A DNA stretch of 45,719 nucleotides from positions 1 to 45,719 of the forward strand of contig CALXRZ010000007.1 in the NCBI GenBank assembly GCA_944391015.1, in the 5' to 3' direction. The position numbers and the translations under genes are program-made. The notes beneath the pieces were generated by a model. The model was not told where the DNA came from. It did no database searches and saw nothing but the letters and a program-made list of their open reading frames with translations. Within the stretch, counting starts at the first letter, position 1, and each line of letters opens with the position of its first letter. The stretch is from an uncultured Clostridia bacterium (GTDB lineage: Bacteria; Bacillota; Clostridia; TANB77; CAG-508). This document shows, one piece after another, positions 18,181-27,308 of this stretch.

Positions 18181-18670
18181 ATCTCCTATACTTTTTTTGA
18201 TTTAAGTATATCATTCAAGTTATTCGCGTACAGGAGTGTATTTTATTTCTTGTTTACTGTTTAGTTATTTGCGTTTCATACTTAATTTTTATTTATTATA
18301 TAATATATGTTGTTTTTTAGCTATGTACCCAGTGTATCTAACATTTTAAGCTTGAAACTTCTTCACTGTATTTAGTGGGAATTATACTAAATTATAGTGC
18401 TAACACAATTTTGATAGCATAGCTTCTTTACTGTATTTAGCTTAGATTATAGTAAACTATATGTTACTATTTTACTATGCTGGCAAGTAATTTGTCAATT
18501 TTTTCTAGAACATTAGTTGTGGAATATTAGCATTTATTTTTCAAATAGTTTTGGTATAAATTTGTTTAATTATATTGCTTAGAATAAAGCGACGAAGTCG
18601 ACATCTGTTCGTACCAATTTAGTTTTCCGACTATAAGTAGGAAAGCCTAAAGACAATAGCTATTATAACC
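18181..18670. other. Gene-free AT-rich stretch
   Basis: About 700 bp between the unknown gene start and the amylase stop contains no credible ORF. It holds an 18 bp near-direct repeat (CTTCTTCACTGTATTTAG at 18358, CTTCTTTACTGTATTTAG at 18423, 65 bp apart). An inverted pair AGCATAG/CTATGCT occurs at 18416 and 18475. A less AT-rich patch lies around 18590-18650. I see no promoter that clearly drives a transcript here. Confidence 0.4.
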
Positions 18671-18739
18671 ATTTTATGTAATAGAAATTTTAGAAAAATT
18701 TCCTATTACATAAAATGCGAGACCTAATAGGCCTCGCAT
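18671..18739 (-). terminator. Two adjacent hairpins downstream of the amylase gene
   Basis: ATTTTATGTAATAG pairs with CTATTACATAAAAT (18671-18716, with an inner AAATTT pair). ATGCGAG-CC pairs with GG-CTCGCAT (18715-18739). Read on the - strand, the second hairpin is followed by TTTTATGTAATAGG. They lie about 150 nt past the amylase stop and could end its transcript. Confidence 0.5.
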
Positions 18740-18887
18740 TATCCCTCCTTTATATTCTCCATTGTTTTTCTACTTAGCAACATAGATTGTTAAGTAGTGT
18801 TTATTACGATAAAAATCGACAAATCATTAGCACAATAGATTTCGTAAAATCTTTTATGCAGATGTTTTTGAGTTTAATACTCGAGTT

Positions 18888-20402
18888 TTAATATATTATG
18901 CTCCTCGTTGCAATCGTATAAACAATTGCTCCATAAGGTTTCAGGACATTGCAATTGCTACCGTTAATACTAAAAACGACTTTAGTATTAGGAATATTTA
19001 CGCCAATATACTGCTCAGAATTAGTCCTGTTTATCACAGTAACAGCAATTCCGTATCTGCTTCTTCGTGTAATTTCAAGAATTTGCTCATTAGTATATGT
19101 TTGCATATCTCCATCAGACAGTATATTCTCAAGTCTTTTTCTTAAGTATCCGATCTCGATATAGAATTCCAAAAGTTCGTGGTTTTCACTTTTCCAAGGA
19201 TATGGCTTACGGTTAAACGGATCTTTGTTTCCACTTAATCCCACTTCAGTTCCATAGAAAGTCATCGGAATTCCTTTTGACATATACTGTGCAAGAGCGG
19301 CCAGTTTTAGCTTATTTATCGATTCCCAGTTTAAGCAGTAATCATTTTCATTTTCCCACTTTCTAAAGCTGAAAGTATCGAAACTATTATAGCCTCTCCA
19401 AGGATCCTCAATGTTCCATATCTGCCCCTGATACGGGTTCTCAAGCATTCCTCTTCCTTGAAGCATATTAAGTGCTCGAGGAGTATCGTGCGTGTCTATG
19501 TGGTTCCACAGAACATCTTGTACCTCTAATGGGTACTTTGCAATATTCCGCGTGTATGCATTGTAGTGCAAATAATTTCCGTACCTTATCCATCTATGAA
19601 TTGCATCAGTAAAAGGATAATTCATAACAGAATCTACTTGCCCATCGTAAATTTGAGGATCACCTCTGTTTATAGCAAAATCCCACATTTCACTTACGAT
19701 AAGTGCTTCACGATTTATGCTTCTTGCCTTTTCTTTAATTCTAACAAGGAATTCTTTCGGAAGAGTCTCGCCTAAGTCAAGACGTATACAGTCTGCACCA
19801 CTTTCGAGGTACTTCTGTACTACGCTACAGCAATACTCTTGATAGTCTGGATTAAGTTTATTGCACTGAGGCATATCCTTAAAACCATACCAATATACCG
19901 GATTGCCATAGCCGTCCCACTCGAACCAAGCTCTGTACTTTTGGTCTCCTTCCAAAGCTTTTTTGAAAAATTCGCTCCAGGCTCCCATATGATTAAACAC
20001 AAGGTCTACAGCCACAAGCATTTTTCTCAAATGTGCTTCAAAGCAAAGAGTAATGAAATCATTCCAATCCCCGATGTACGGATCAATTATTCTTTGATCA
20101 CCCACATCATAATGGTGATTTGTTTTTGTCATAGAAATGGGACTCAGGTACAAAAAATTGATTCCAAGCTTTTCCAGATAATCCAACTTTTGAATTATCC
20201 CCTGGAGATTCCCTCCATAGAAATACTCATTCCGATACTCACCATCATCGTCAGGCCACCAGTCAGGCATAATATCGTTCCACTGCTTGATACGTCTTCC
20301 TTCCACATACGGAATTTGAGGACCTGCACGGCAAAACCTATCAACAAAGATGTGATAGCCCGTTCTGCCCTTAAACCGTTCCGGAATATAAATTTTATCC
20401 AT
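18888..20402 (-). CDS. GH13 alpha-glucanase (cyclomaltodextrinase/neopullulanase-like)
   Basis: The 504-residue protein has all GH13 clan motifs: DLVFNH (133-138), GADCIRLDLGE with nucleophile D209, IVSEMW with acid/base E238, and NHIDTHDTPR with D306. Tyr/Asp-rich substrate segments and a C-terminal beta domain (about 420-500) follow. There is no signal peptide, so it acts inside the cell, probably on imported maltodextrins or cyclodextrins; the N-terminal CBM34-type domain of classic neopullulanases is missing. Its codon use and GC content (roughly 40 percent by eye) exceed those of its neighbours, and no transport or regulator gene accompanies it. Recent acquisition is likely. AAAGGAG lies 8 nt before the ATG. 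Confidence 0.9.
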   Translation of the reverse strand: MDKIYIPERFKGRTGYHIFVDRFCRAGPQIPYVEGRRIKQWNDIMPDWWPDDDGEYRNEYFYGGNLQGIIQKLDYLEKLGINFLYLSPISMTKTNHHYDVGDQRIIDPYIGDWNDFITLCFEAHLRKMLVAVDLVFNHMGAWSEFFKKALEGDQKYRAWFEWDGYGNPVYWYGFKDMPQCNKLNPDYQEYCCSVVQKYLESGADCIRLDLGETLPKEFLVRIKEKARSINREALIVSEMWDFAINRGDPQIYDGQVDSVMNYPFTDAIHRWIRYGNYLHYNAYTRNIAKYPLEVQDVLWNHIDTHDTPRALNMLQGRGMLENPYQGQIWNIEDPWRGYNSFDTFSFRKWENENDYCLNWESINKLKLAALAQYMSKGIPMTFYGTEVGLSGNKDPFNRKPYPWKSENHELLEFYIEIGYLRKRLENILSDGDMQTYTNEQILEITRRSRYGIAVTVINRTNSEQYIGVNIPNTKVVFSINGSNCNVLKPYGAIVYTIATRSIIY

Positions 20403-20696
20403 AGTTAGCTCCTTTCTTTTAATTAAATGATAAGGATAAAACTTCGTACATACCTATACTTTACTACCTTTTCAATGAAATGTCAATCAATTTTTTACTA
20501 AGTTTGTCTGGCTCTAGTTACATTTTAAATGAAACTTTTAGTGGCTCTGTTACTACTCTCGTTTGTCATACTCTGCAATATAGCTTGTTTTAATTATTAT
20601 GTAACTGAAGTATACAATAATTTTCTAATGCGGTTATATACATTTTTAAGTTTACTACCTCCTAAATTTTTCTCTATAAGAATTTCTAGTATAAAA

Positions 20697-20756
20697 AAAC
20701 TTCAAAATTTATTGTTTTTGACTTTTTTTACGTCAATTCAATAAATTTTGAAGTTT
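20697..20756 (-). terminator. Terminator downstream of spo0A
   Basis: AAACTTCAAAATTTATTG pairs exactly with 20739-20756 around a TGAC/GTCA inner stem. On the - strand TTTTTTTAT follows. It lies about 140 nt past the spo0A stop. The rest of the 475 bp gap (20403-20895) holds no supported gene. Confidence 0.7.
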
Positions 20757-20895
20757 ATAGGTTTAAATTTATTTCATTTATAGCTTTGTTTGCTAATTTT
20801 TTACCCGTTCTATATGTATTTTCATACTCTTTATAGGTTTATTTCCAGTATTTTCAAGCTATGTAATGCGCTTCTCTGTAATGCTAACTTAAATT

Positions 20896-21714
20896 TTACG
20901 CGCTCTTTAATTCAAGCCTCAATTTATCAGCTATCATTGCTATAAATTCACTATTTGTTGGCTTGCCTTTGCTTGCTGAAACGGTATACCCGAAAATTCT
21001 TTCTACAACATCTTGCTGTCCACGTCCCCACGCTACTTCTATTGCGTGGCGAATTGCACGTTCTACTCGGCTTGGGGTTGTTCGATATTTTTCTGCAATT
21101 TCTGGATATAACTGCTTTGTTATTTGATTTATCATATCAATATTACTTACTACCATAATTATAGCTTCTCGCAAGTATTGGTATCCTTTGATATGTGCTG
21201 GAACTCCAACTTCGTGTATTATATTGGTTACTAATGCTTCTAAATTTTCTTCACTATTCTTGTTTACTGGGGATATATCTATGTATTGTTGTTTAATCTC
21301 TCTACTAAATACATTTGCTCTATTATTTGATGGTTGATAATATTTTATTTCTTTTATTCTTTTTATTAGGATATTTATATCGAAAGGTTTTACTATATAA
21401 TATTGCGCCCCTAATTCAATGGCTTTTTGTGTTATTTTGTCTTGTCCTACTGCTGATAATATGATGCACATAGGCTTTTTTTCCAAATTTGTAGAATTTA
21501 ATTTTTCTAAAACTCCTAGTCCATCTAAGTGTGGCATTATTATATCTAATAATGCTATGTCTGGTTTTGTTTCTAATATTTGATTAAACGCATCTTGTCC
21601 ATCTCGTGCTATACCTACTACTTCTAGGTCTTCATCTTTTGATAAATAACTAACTAATGTTCTTGCGAAATCCTGATTGTCATCTGATACTAAAATTTTG
21701 ATTTTTTCACTCAA
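20896..21714 (-). CDS. spo0A: Sporulation master regulator Spo0A
   Basis: The 272-residue protein has an N-terminal receiver domain (acid pocket D11/D12, phospho-acceptor D57, Lys in IVKPFDI near 108) and the C-terminal Spo0A DNA-binding domain. The latter shows [20 protein letters not shown] and [20 protein letters not shown], which are diagnostic. It binds TGTCGAA boxes and commits the cell to sporulation. The start is TTG at 21714, with GGGGGA 7 nt upstream. A clean sigma-A promoter lies 60-90 bp upstream. In many relatives spoIVB sits beside spo0A; here the upstream neighbour is yigZ instead. Confidence 0.98.
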   Translation of the reverse strand: MSEKIKILVSDDNQDFARTLVSYLSKDEDLEVVGIARDGQDAFNQILETKPDIALLDIIMPHLDGLGVLEKLNSTNLEKKPMCIILSAVGQDKITQKAIELGAQYYIVKPFDINILIKRIKEIKYYQPSNNRANVFSREIKQQYIDISPVNKNSEENLEALVTNIIHEVGVPAHIKGYQYLREAIIMVVSNIDMINQITKQLYPEIAEKYRTTPSRVERAIRHAIEVAWGRGQQDVVERIFGYTVSASKGKPTNSEFIAMIADKLRLELKSA

Positions 21715-21773
21715 TTTTTTATCCCCCTAACAAAAATAAATTGTAAAACAAATTGTAAATTTTTTACAGTTCG

Positions 21774-21802
21774 ATTATATATCTTTTTCCAATATTTTAC
21801 AA
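21774..21802 (-). promoter_or_regulatory. Sigma-A promoter of spo0A
   Basis: On the - strand, TTGTAA (21802-21797), a 17 bp spacer and TATAAT (21779-21774). A repeated ACAATTT/AAATTGT motif lies between it and the start codon. No clear 0A box (TGTCGAA) is seen. Confidence 0.75.
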
Positions 21803-21853
21803 TAGTTTTTGTTTATTTTTTTCATTTTATTTTATTTAGCTTCCTAAAGCTCG

Positions 21854-22486
21854 CTATTTTCTAATATATTTTTCTTTTATTATTTTATATTCTAAAATTT
21901 TTACAAAATTTGTATTATATCCATTTTCTGGAAGTATGTTTTCTTTTTCTACTTTTGGCATTTCTATATTACATTTTATATTTTCACCATACTGCAAACT
22001 ATTTATTCTAATATTGTTCTTATTACAATAATATTTTAATTTTTCTAAATCTTGGTACTCTATTGTTATTTCTAATTCATACCCTATTTCTTGTTCTACA
22101 ATTTCAGCCTTTTCTACTGATTTTGTCGCAGCTTCTGTGTATGCTCTTACTAGTCCACCAGCTCCTAATAATATTCCACCAAAATATCTTGTTACTATTA
22201 TAAGTACATTGCACAACTTGTTTTTCTCTATTACATTTAAAATAGGAGAACCTGCAGTTCCACTTGGTTCCCCATCATCACTAAATTTTTTTAAAACATT
22301 ATTTTCTTCTCTTACTATGTAGGCATAGCAATTATGCCTTGCATCATAATATTTCTTTTTGATTTGCTTTATATTTTTTTCTACTTCTTCTATATTTTCA
22401 ACGTAAAAGATATTCGCTATAAATTTAGAACGTTTTTCTTCTATTTCTGCTATTTCGTCTTTTTTTATGGTTTTAAACTTGTCCAC
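21854..22486 (-). CDS. YigZ/IMPACT family protein
   Basis: The UPF0029 signature is clear: EIEEKRSKFIANIFYVENIE, KYYDARHNCYAYIV, FSDDGEPSGTAGSPILNVIE, and VTRYFGGILLGAGGLVRAYT, followed by a C-terminal ferredoxin-like domain. The protein is about 210 residues from GTG at 22486, normal for the family. Bacterial YigZ function is unsettled; eukaryotic IMPACT regulates Gcn2 and ribosome-associated stress. I prefer the GTG because AAGGAATGG lies before it, while the ATG at 22531 has no ribosome site. The 100 bp between this gene and the HI0933-family gene contains only AT-rich sequence with weak inverted repeats. Confidence 0.85.
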   Translation of the reverse strand: MDKFKTIKKDEIAEIEEKRSKFIANIFYVENIEEVEKNIKQIKKKYYDARHNCYAYIVREENNVLKKFSDDGEPSGTAGSPILNVIEKNKLCNVLIIVTRYFGGILLGAGGLVRAYTEAATKSVEKAEIVEQEIGYELEITIEYQDLEKLKYYCNKNNIRINSLQYGENIKCNIEMPKVEKENILPENGYNTNFVKILEYKIIKEKYIRK

Positions 22487-22633
22487 TTTTACTAACCATT
22501 CCTTTCTTAAAGCATAATCTAGCCTGAACAAATTAAATTTTGATTATTACAAGTTTTATTGGTCCACTTGCAATGTTGATAGTTATAGCTTTTAATAAGG
22601 CTTGACCTAACCAGACTTAAAACTTTTCCGATT

Positions 22634-24079
22634 TTAATTCAAGCCTGCTGTGTAACCTGTTGAGTATGCAATTTGCAAATTAAAGCCACCCGTGTATGCA
22701 TCCACATCAATTATTTCTCCTGCCAAATATAAACCTTTTATTAGTTTTGATTCCATTGTTTTTGGATTTATTTCTTTTATGTTTATTCCTCCTGAAGTTA
22801 TTATTGCTTCTTCTATTGGTCTAAATCCATCTATTTTTATTTCTAATTTTTTTAGGATTTCTATAAGTTTTTGTCTTTCCTTTTTGGTTATTTCATTAAC
22901 TTTCTTATCCGGATCTATTTTTGACAATTCTATTATTACTGGTATCATTTTTTTAGGTAATAGTTTATCTAAGCTATTTTTAAATTCTTTATTTTTTTCT
23001 TCGCTAAAGTCTCTTAAAATTCTTTCATCCAACTTTTCTGCAGTTAAAGCTGGTTTTAAGTCAATGTCTAAAACTATATTACCTTTTTCCATTAAATTAT
23101 CTATATCTTTGTATCTTAATAAATGTGCTGAACTACTTAATATTGTAGGTCCTGATACTCCAAAATGTGTGAATAGCATTTCGCCAAAGTCTTCATATAT
23201 TACTTTGTTTTTAGTAGTATCTCTTAACACTATACTAATATTTTTTAAACTTAATCCTTGTAAGTCCTTACATATTTTTAGACTGCTTTCTTTACTTGCA
23301 GTAAGTGGTACTAGTGATGGTCGTATTTTTGTTATAGTATGTCCTAATTTTTTTGCTATTTCATATCCATCTCCTGTTGAACCTGTCCCTGGATAGCTCT
23401 TGCCACCTGTCGCTAGTATTATTTTATCTGCTGGAATTTCCTTATGTTCGTTTTCTACTTGTACTTTTGCTCCCTTAACTTTTATTATGCCTTGTAATTT
23501 ATCCTGTTTATTTTTCTGTATTGTATTCTTTATTTCATATTGTTGTTTAGTTTGATTTTTCTGCACTTCTTTCTGTGCTTCGTTTTGTTGTTTGCTTTGC
23601 TCTTTCTGTTGTAAGTTATTTTCCATTGCAATTTGTAATTTCTGCTTAGCATCATTTTCTATATTGTCTTCTACTAGTATTTCTTCTACTTTTACATTTA
23701 GTACAACTTTTACATTTAACTTTTTTAATATTTTTATCAAGGCTTGTTGTACATCTTTTGAACTATCAGATACAGGAAACACTCTATTTCCTCTTTCTAC
23801 CTTTGTTTTTATGCCTTCTTTTTCTAGCATTTGTATAATATCTGTATTGTCGAAATTATTAAAGCTACTATACATAAACATACCATTACCTGGTATGTTT
23901 TTTATAAATTCATCTATAGGAATACTACTTGTTATATTACATCTTCCTTTTCCTGTTATTAAAAGTTTTTTTCCAAGCATATTCATTTTTTCTAGTATTG
24001 TTACTTCATTTCCCATTTTAGCCGAGGAGATTGCAGCAAGCATTCCTGCTGGACCTCCTCCAATTACTATTACTTTCAT
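22634..24079 (-). CDS. HI0933/YhiN-family FAD-dependent oxidoreductase
   Basis: The 481-residue flavoprotein starts with the dinucleotide-binding motif VIVIGGGPAGMLAAISSAKM and continues NMLGKKLLITGKGRCNITSS, characteristic of the HI0933 (YhiN, BaiN-like) family. Later family blocks are ILATGGKSYPGTGSTGDGYE, FTHFGVSGPTILSSSA and the C-terminal GLYLAGEIIDVDAYTGGFNL. Some relatives act on bile-acid or other cyclic substrates, but most are uncharacterised. A Gln/Lys/Asn-rich insert (about 145-200) is longer than usual. GAGGAG lies 6 nt before the ATG. It precedes yigZ and follows the PLP gene in the same direction. Confidence 0.88.
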   Translation of the reverse strand: MKVIVIGGGPAGMLAAISSAKMGNEVTILEKMNMLGKKLLITGKGRCNITSSIPIDEFIKNIPGNGMFMYSSFNNFDNTDIIQMLEKEGIKTKVERGNRVFPVSDSSKDVQQALIKILKKLNVKVVLNVKVEEILVEDNIENDAKQKLQIAMENNLQQKEQSKQQNEAQKEVQKNQTKQQYEIKNTIQKNKQDKLQGIIKVKGAKVQVENEHKEIPADKIILATGGKSYPGTGSTGDGYEIAKKLGHTITKIRPSLVPLTASKESSLKICKDLQGLSLKNISIVLRDTTKNKVIYEDFGEMLFTHFGVSGPTILSSSAHLLRYKDIDNLMEKGNIVLDIDLKPALTAEKLDERILRDFSEEKNKEFKNSLDKLLPKKMIPVIIELSKIDPDKKVNEITKKERQKLIEILKKLEIKIDGFRPIEEAIITSGGINIKEINPKTMESKLIKGLYLAGEIIDVDAYTGGFNLQIAYSTGYTAGLN

Positions 24080-24127
24080 TTAAACTCCTCAACATTTTAT
24101 ATATGTTTTTTTAATTTTCCATTATAT

Positions 24128-25372
24128 TTACTCCATATTTTGTATTGCTTTAAGTACTCCAAGCTTTCCATACTCATATGTAAGTCCACCTTGCATAAAT
24201 GCCGTATATGGTGCTCGTATTGGTCCATCACACGAAAGTTCTATTGATGAGCCTTGTGTAAATGCTCCTGCTGCCATTATGACTTTATCAGTATACCCTG
24301 GCATATCCCAAGGTTCAGGAATAGAATTTGAATCTATTGGAGAACCCATTTGAATTCCTTGACAATATTTTATTAGCTTATTTTCATCATTAAAATTGAT
24401 ATTTTGTACTATGTCAGCTCTCTCTTCGTCATATTTTGGTTCTACATCATATCCTAGTCTTTCTAGCATTCTACTTGCAAATACTGCTGTTTTTAAGCTA
24501 CTTGCTACAACTGATGGCGCCATAAATATACCTTGTAAAATAGATTTTGTTATTCCTAGTGATGGTCCTACTTCTTTTCCTTCTCCTGGTACAGTTAGCC
24601 TTTCTCCTGCAAGTGCCACTAATTCTTTTTTGCCAGCAATATATGCTCCATTTGGTGCTATTCCTCCACCAAGATTTTTGATTAGCGAACCTACTATAAC
24701 ATCAGCACCAACTTCTAGTGGCTCTTTTTCTGCTACAAATTCGCAGTAACAATTATCTATCATTATTATTACATCTTTATCATATTTTCTTATATGTTTT
24801 ATAACTTTTTCTACATTTTCTATTTTTATACTTTTTCTTGTACTATACCCTTTTGAACGTTGTATTTCAATTAGTTTTACTTTGCTTTTATTTAATCTTT
24901 CTGCAATTTGTTCATAATCGAAATCATTATCAATTAAATCTATTTTTTCAAAGTTAACTCCAAAAGATTTTAATGAACTAGGATTTTCAGTAATTCCTAT
25001 AACTTCGTCTAATGTGTCATATGGTTTTCCTGTAATGCTTAGCATTGTGTCACCTGGTCGAAGAAATGCAAATAGTGCAACTGTTAAAGCGTGTGTACCA
25101 GATATAAATTGTCCTCTTACTAAAGCATCTTCTGCTTTTAAAACGTCTGCGAATACTCTTTCACAAGTATCTCTACCTACATCTCCATAGCCATATCCTG
25201 TAGTTTGGTTAAAGTGCATATCTGATATATTGTTTTTTTGAAATGCCATTAACACTTTTAGTGAATTATACTCACATATTTTGTTTATTTTATTAAAAAC
25301 AGGTTCTATTTCTTTTTCTACTTCGTTGCTTAAATCAATTATTTTTTCAGATATTCCAAATTCTTTATACAT
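24128..25372 (-). CDS. Methionine gamma-lyase family PLP enzyme (aluminium-resistance family, YnbB-like)
   Basis: The 414-residue protein matches the Met_gamma_lyase (PF06838) family, also called aluminium resistance protein: FNQTTGYGYGDVGRDTCERV, VRGQFISGTHALTVALFAFL, LRPGDTMLSITGKPYDTLDE, IMIDNCYCEFV, and the PLP-lysine region VGSLIKNLGGGIAPNGAYIA. It is a cytosolic fold-type I enzyme whose substrate in most species is unproven. It is often near miaA, hfq and glnR in Bacillus, none of which is here. The ribosome site is unusual: GAAAGGAG lies about 43 nt before the ATG, with a hairpin and a three-codon ORF between. Confidence 0.9.
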   Translation of the reverse strand: MYKEFGISEKIIDLSNEVEKEIEPVFNKINKICEYNSLKVLMAFQKNNISDMHFNQTTGYGYGDVGRDTCERVFADVLKAEDALVRGQFISGTHALTVALFAFLRPGDTMLSITGKPYDTLDEVIGITENPSSLKSFGVNFEKIDLIDNDFDYEQIAERLNKSKVKLIEIQRSKGYSTRKSIKIENVEKVIKHIRKYDKDVIIMIDNCYCEFVAEKEPLEVGADVIVGSLIKNLGGGIAPNGAYIAGKKELVALAGERLTVPGEGKEVGPSLGITKSILQGIFMAPSVVASSLKTAVFASRMLERLGYDVEPKYDEERADIVQNINFNDENKLIKYCQGIQMGSPIDSNSIPEPWDMPGYTDKVIMAAGAFTQGSSIELSCDGPIRAPYTAFMQGGLTYEYGKLGVLKAIQNME

Positions 25373-25423
25373 TTTTACTTATTATGAATTATTTAAAATT
25401 TTAAATAATCATAATCTCCTTTC
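25373..25423 (-). promoter_or_regulatory. Leader hairpin with three-codon ORF before the PLP-enzyme gene
   Basis: GAAAGGAGATT is followed by ATGATTATTTAA (25412-25401, Met-Ile-Ile-stop). This sits in a palindrome ATTATGATTATTTAA / TTAAATAATTCATAAT, and the real start codon comes about 30 nt later. The same arrangement precedes proS (43295-43344). Function is inferred: translational coupling, attenuation or transcript protection. Confidence 0.55.
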
Positions 25424-25525
25424 TTTTTATATTTTGGTAATTCATTTGAGATTTGTTTCTTATTTTCAATAATTATAAACTAGAGTTTTAGTGTTTAAAG
25501 TCACTTTTACTTTATTTTTTATTTC

Positions 25526-27298
25526 TTATTCACTTACATTAACTTCTTCCTCTTCGTCTACTTCATTTGTGTAATATACATTTCCATACCATTCATCCAC
25601 TTTGTAGTATTTTCCTATAAAGCTTGGGCTAATTTCGTCTAGCTCATAAATAGGTTCTTGAACTATTTGTCCATTTTCATCAATTACTCCCCACTTACCG
25701 TCCTTTTCTATTCCTGCAAAGCCATATTCGTTTAATTCTGTTACCCTATCATACTCATTTTGTACTATTGTATTGCCGTTTTTATCTACAAAGCCCCACT
25801 TACCATTTTCTTCTTGTGCATATATTTTATTATTTGGAAATACATCTTTTGCACTTAATTCATTTCCTGCATAATCAAAATATTTATCTTCTGTTTCAGA
25901 ATATAGTCTAATGTATCCGTCCTCTACATCTATATTAGCATTATCCATTGTTACTACTACCTGCATATTTTTATTTATTAAACTTACCGTGCTTGTTGCA
26001 GATATATTTGCTTGCAATAATTCTGTATTGTCAAGTTCAACAATGCTATTATATTTTAAATCTACTAAAGATTTTCCTGTTAAATCTATTATTCCGTTAT
26101 TTCTGTTATTTGCAACTATATAGTAGTTATCAGCAATTTCTTCTATATTTGTATATTTATTATCTATAACTACATTGCCACTATTGTCTATTATTTTATA
26201 AATTCCCTCTTCATCATAAACTATATAGTGTTCTCCATCTTTCGTAGGCATTTTTGCTATATATCCATCTGAAACTTCGTTTCCGTTTAAGTCTAGTATT
26301 TTTGTTTCATTGTTTTCATCTACAGCATTAACATAAATTCCTCCAAAACTTATGTTAGTATATTTAGTATCTATTTTCATATTGCCTTTTCTATCTGTTA
26401 TACCTTGCTTACCATTTCTTTGCACTATAAACACATCATTATATGCATAATATATAATGTCTTCATATTCATAGTCTAATATAAGTTTTTTATTTTTTAA
26501 TAAACCTGCTTGTCCATCTTTGTATGCTACTATATAAATATCTTTTTCATCTTCTAAATCTGTAACTCTTTCTACTTCTGTATAGATAGTGTCTAAAATT
26601 TTTTTGCCACGATAATCAACATATCCATATCTATATCCCTCATCTTTAATAGTGCATACTATAAACCCTGTTCTTTGATATTCTGTATTTACATCATAAT
26701 AATTATCTACTGTTATGTTATCATATTCTGGCTTTATAACTACTTTGCCATTGATATTTATAACGCCATATTTTCCATCTTGTTTTACTAATAACATTCC
26801 CTCTTTATATGTTACAGATGAAATTTCGTCATATATAGCATCAGTTATTTCTTTTCCATCAAGACTGATTAAACCGTATTTATCATTTTTTTTGTATCTT
26901 AAAACTGTATTTTCAAAAGGAATATTATCAGCTGTAGAGTTTGCTGGAATAGCTTGTATGTTACTATAACCAGTAATTACTTGTTCTTTTCTATCATTTA
27001 ATACTTTTGTCTCATATTCTTTTGTTTCTGTATTATAATTTGACATACAAATAAATACTGGTTTTGATGGATTAGGAATTTGTATAACATTATATGTTGG
27101 TTCTATTACTATATTGCCCTTTCTATCAATTACACCATACTTATTATCAACTTCTACTGTATTATATTCTATGTTACTAACATACTCTACATCAAAAACA
27201 TATTTTGCTCTGTTTGAGAAATAAATTATTAAGCTTACAACGATTGCTATAATTATCAATATTAAAATTCCTATTATTATCAATTTCTTTTTTTTCAT
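25526..27298 (-). CDS. WG-repeat protein with N-terminal membrane anchor
   Basis: The 590-residue protein begins with KKKK and a hydrophobic segment (about 5-28), giving a single-pass membrane protein or uncleaved signal anchor. The outer part is a series of about ten WG/KWGxxD-type beta repeats, such as NKYGVIDRKGNIVIEPTYN, DKYGLISLDGKEITDAIYD, GKYGVININGKVVIKPEYD, GKWGFVDKNGNTIVQNEYD and GKWGVIDENGQIVQEPIYE. These are expected to form beta-hairpin units used in binding. Function is unknown, but an envelope location is likely. AGGAG lies 7 nt before the ATG. It starts 10 bp after the CNNM/CBS gene, so they form an operon. Confidence 0.88.
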   Translation of the reverse strand: MKKKKLIIIGILILIIIAIVVSLIIYFSNRAKYVFDVEYVSNIEYNTVEVDNKYGVIDRKGNIVIEPTYNVIQIPNPSKPVFICMSNYNTETKEYETKVLNDRKEQVITGYSNIQAIPANSTADNIPFENTVLRYKKNDKYGLISLDGKEITDAIYDEISSVTYKEGMLLVKQDGKYGVININGKVVIKPEYDNITVDNYYDVNTEYQRTGFIVCTIKDEGYRYGYVDYRGKKILDTIYTEVERVTDLEDEKDIYIVAYKDGQAGLLKNKKLILDYEYEDIIYYAYNDVFIVQRNGKQGITDRKGNMKIDTKYTNISFGGIYVNAVDENNETKILDLNGNEVSDGYIAKMPTKDGEHYIVYDEEGIYKIIDNSGNVVIDNKYTNIEEIADNYYIVANNRNNGIIDLTGKSLVDLKYNSIVELDNTELLQANISATSTVSLINKNMQVVVTMDNANIDVEDGYIRLYSETEDKYFDYAGNELSAKDVFPNNKIYAQEENGKWGFVDKNGNTIVQNEYDRVTELNEYGFAGIEKDGKWGVIDENGQIVQEPIYELDEISPSFIGKYYKVDEWYGNVYYTNEVDEEEEVNVSE

Positions 27299-27308
27299 AT
27301 ATTATCTC

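Noticed and set aside
18585..18665. Cyclic-di-GMP riboswitch-like patch (GGAAAGCCTAAAG)
   Set aside because: The surrounding conserved helices and tetraloop receptor are missing; the resemblance is a short string only.
20529..20744. 71-codon hydrophobic plus-strand ORF
   Set aside because: No ribosome site; it runs through the spo0A terminator hairpin, and AT-rich sequence gives hydrophobic codons by chance.
22692..23396. 234-codon plus-strand ORF opposite the HI0933-family gene
   Set aside because: Long only because the opposite strand is rich in Lys and Glu codons; no ribosome site and an implausible Ser/Phe/Ile composition.
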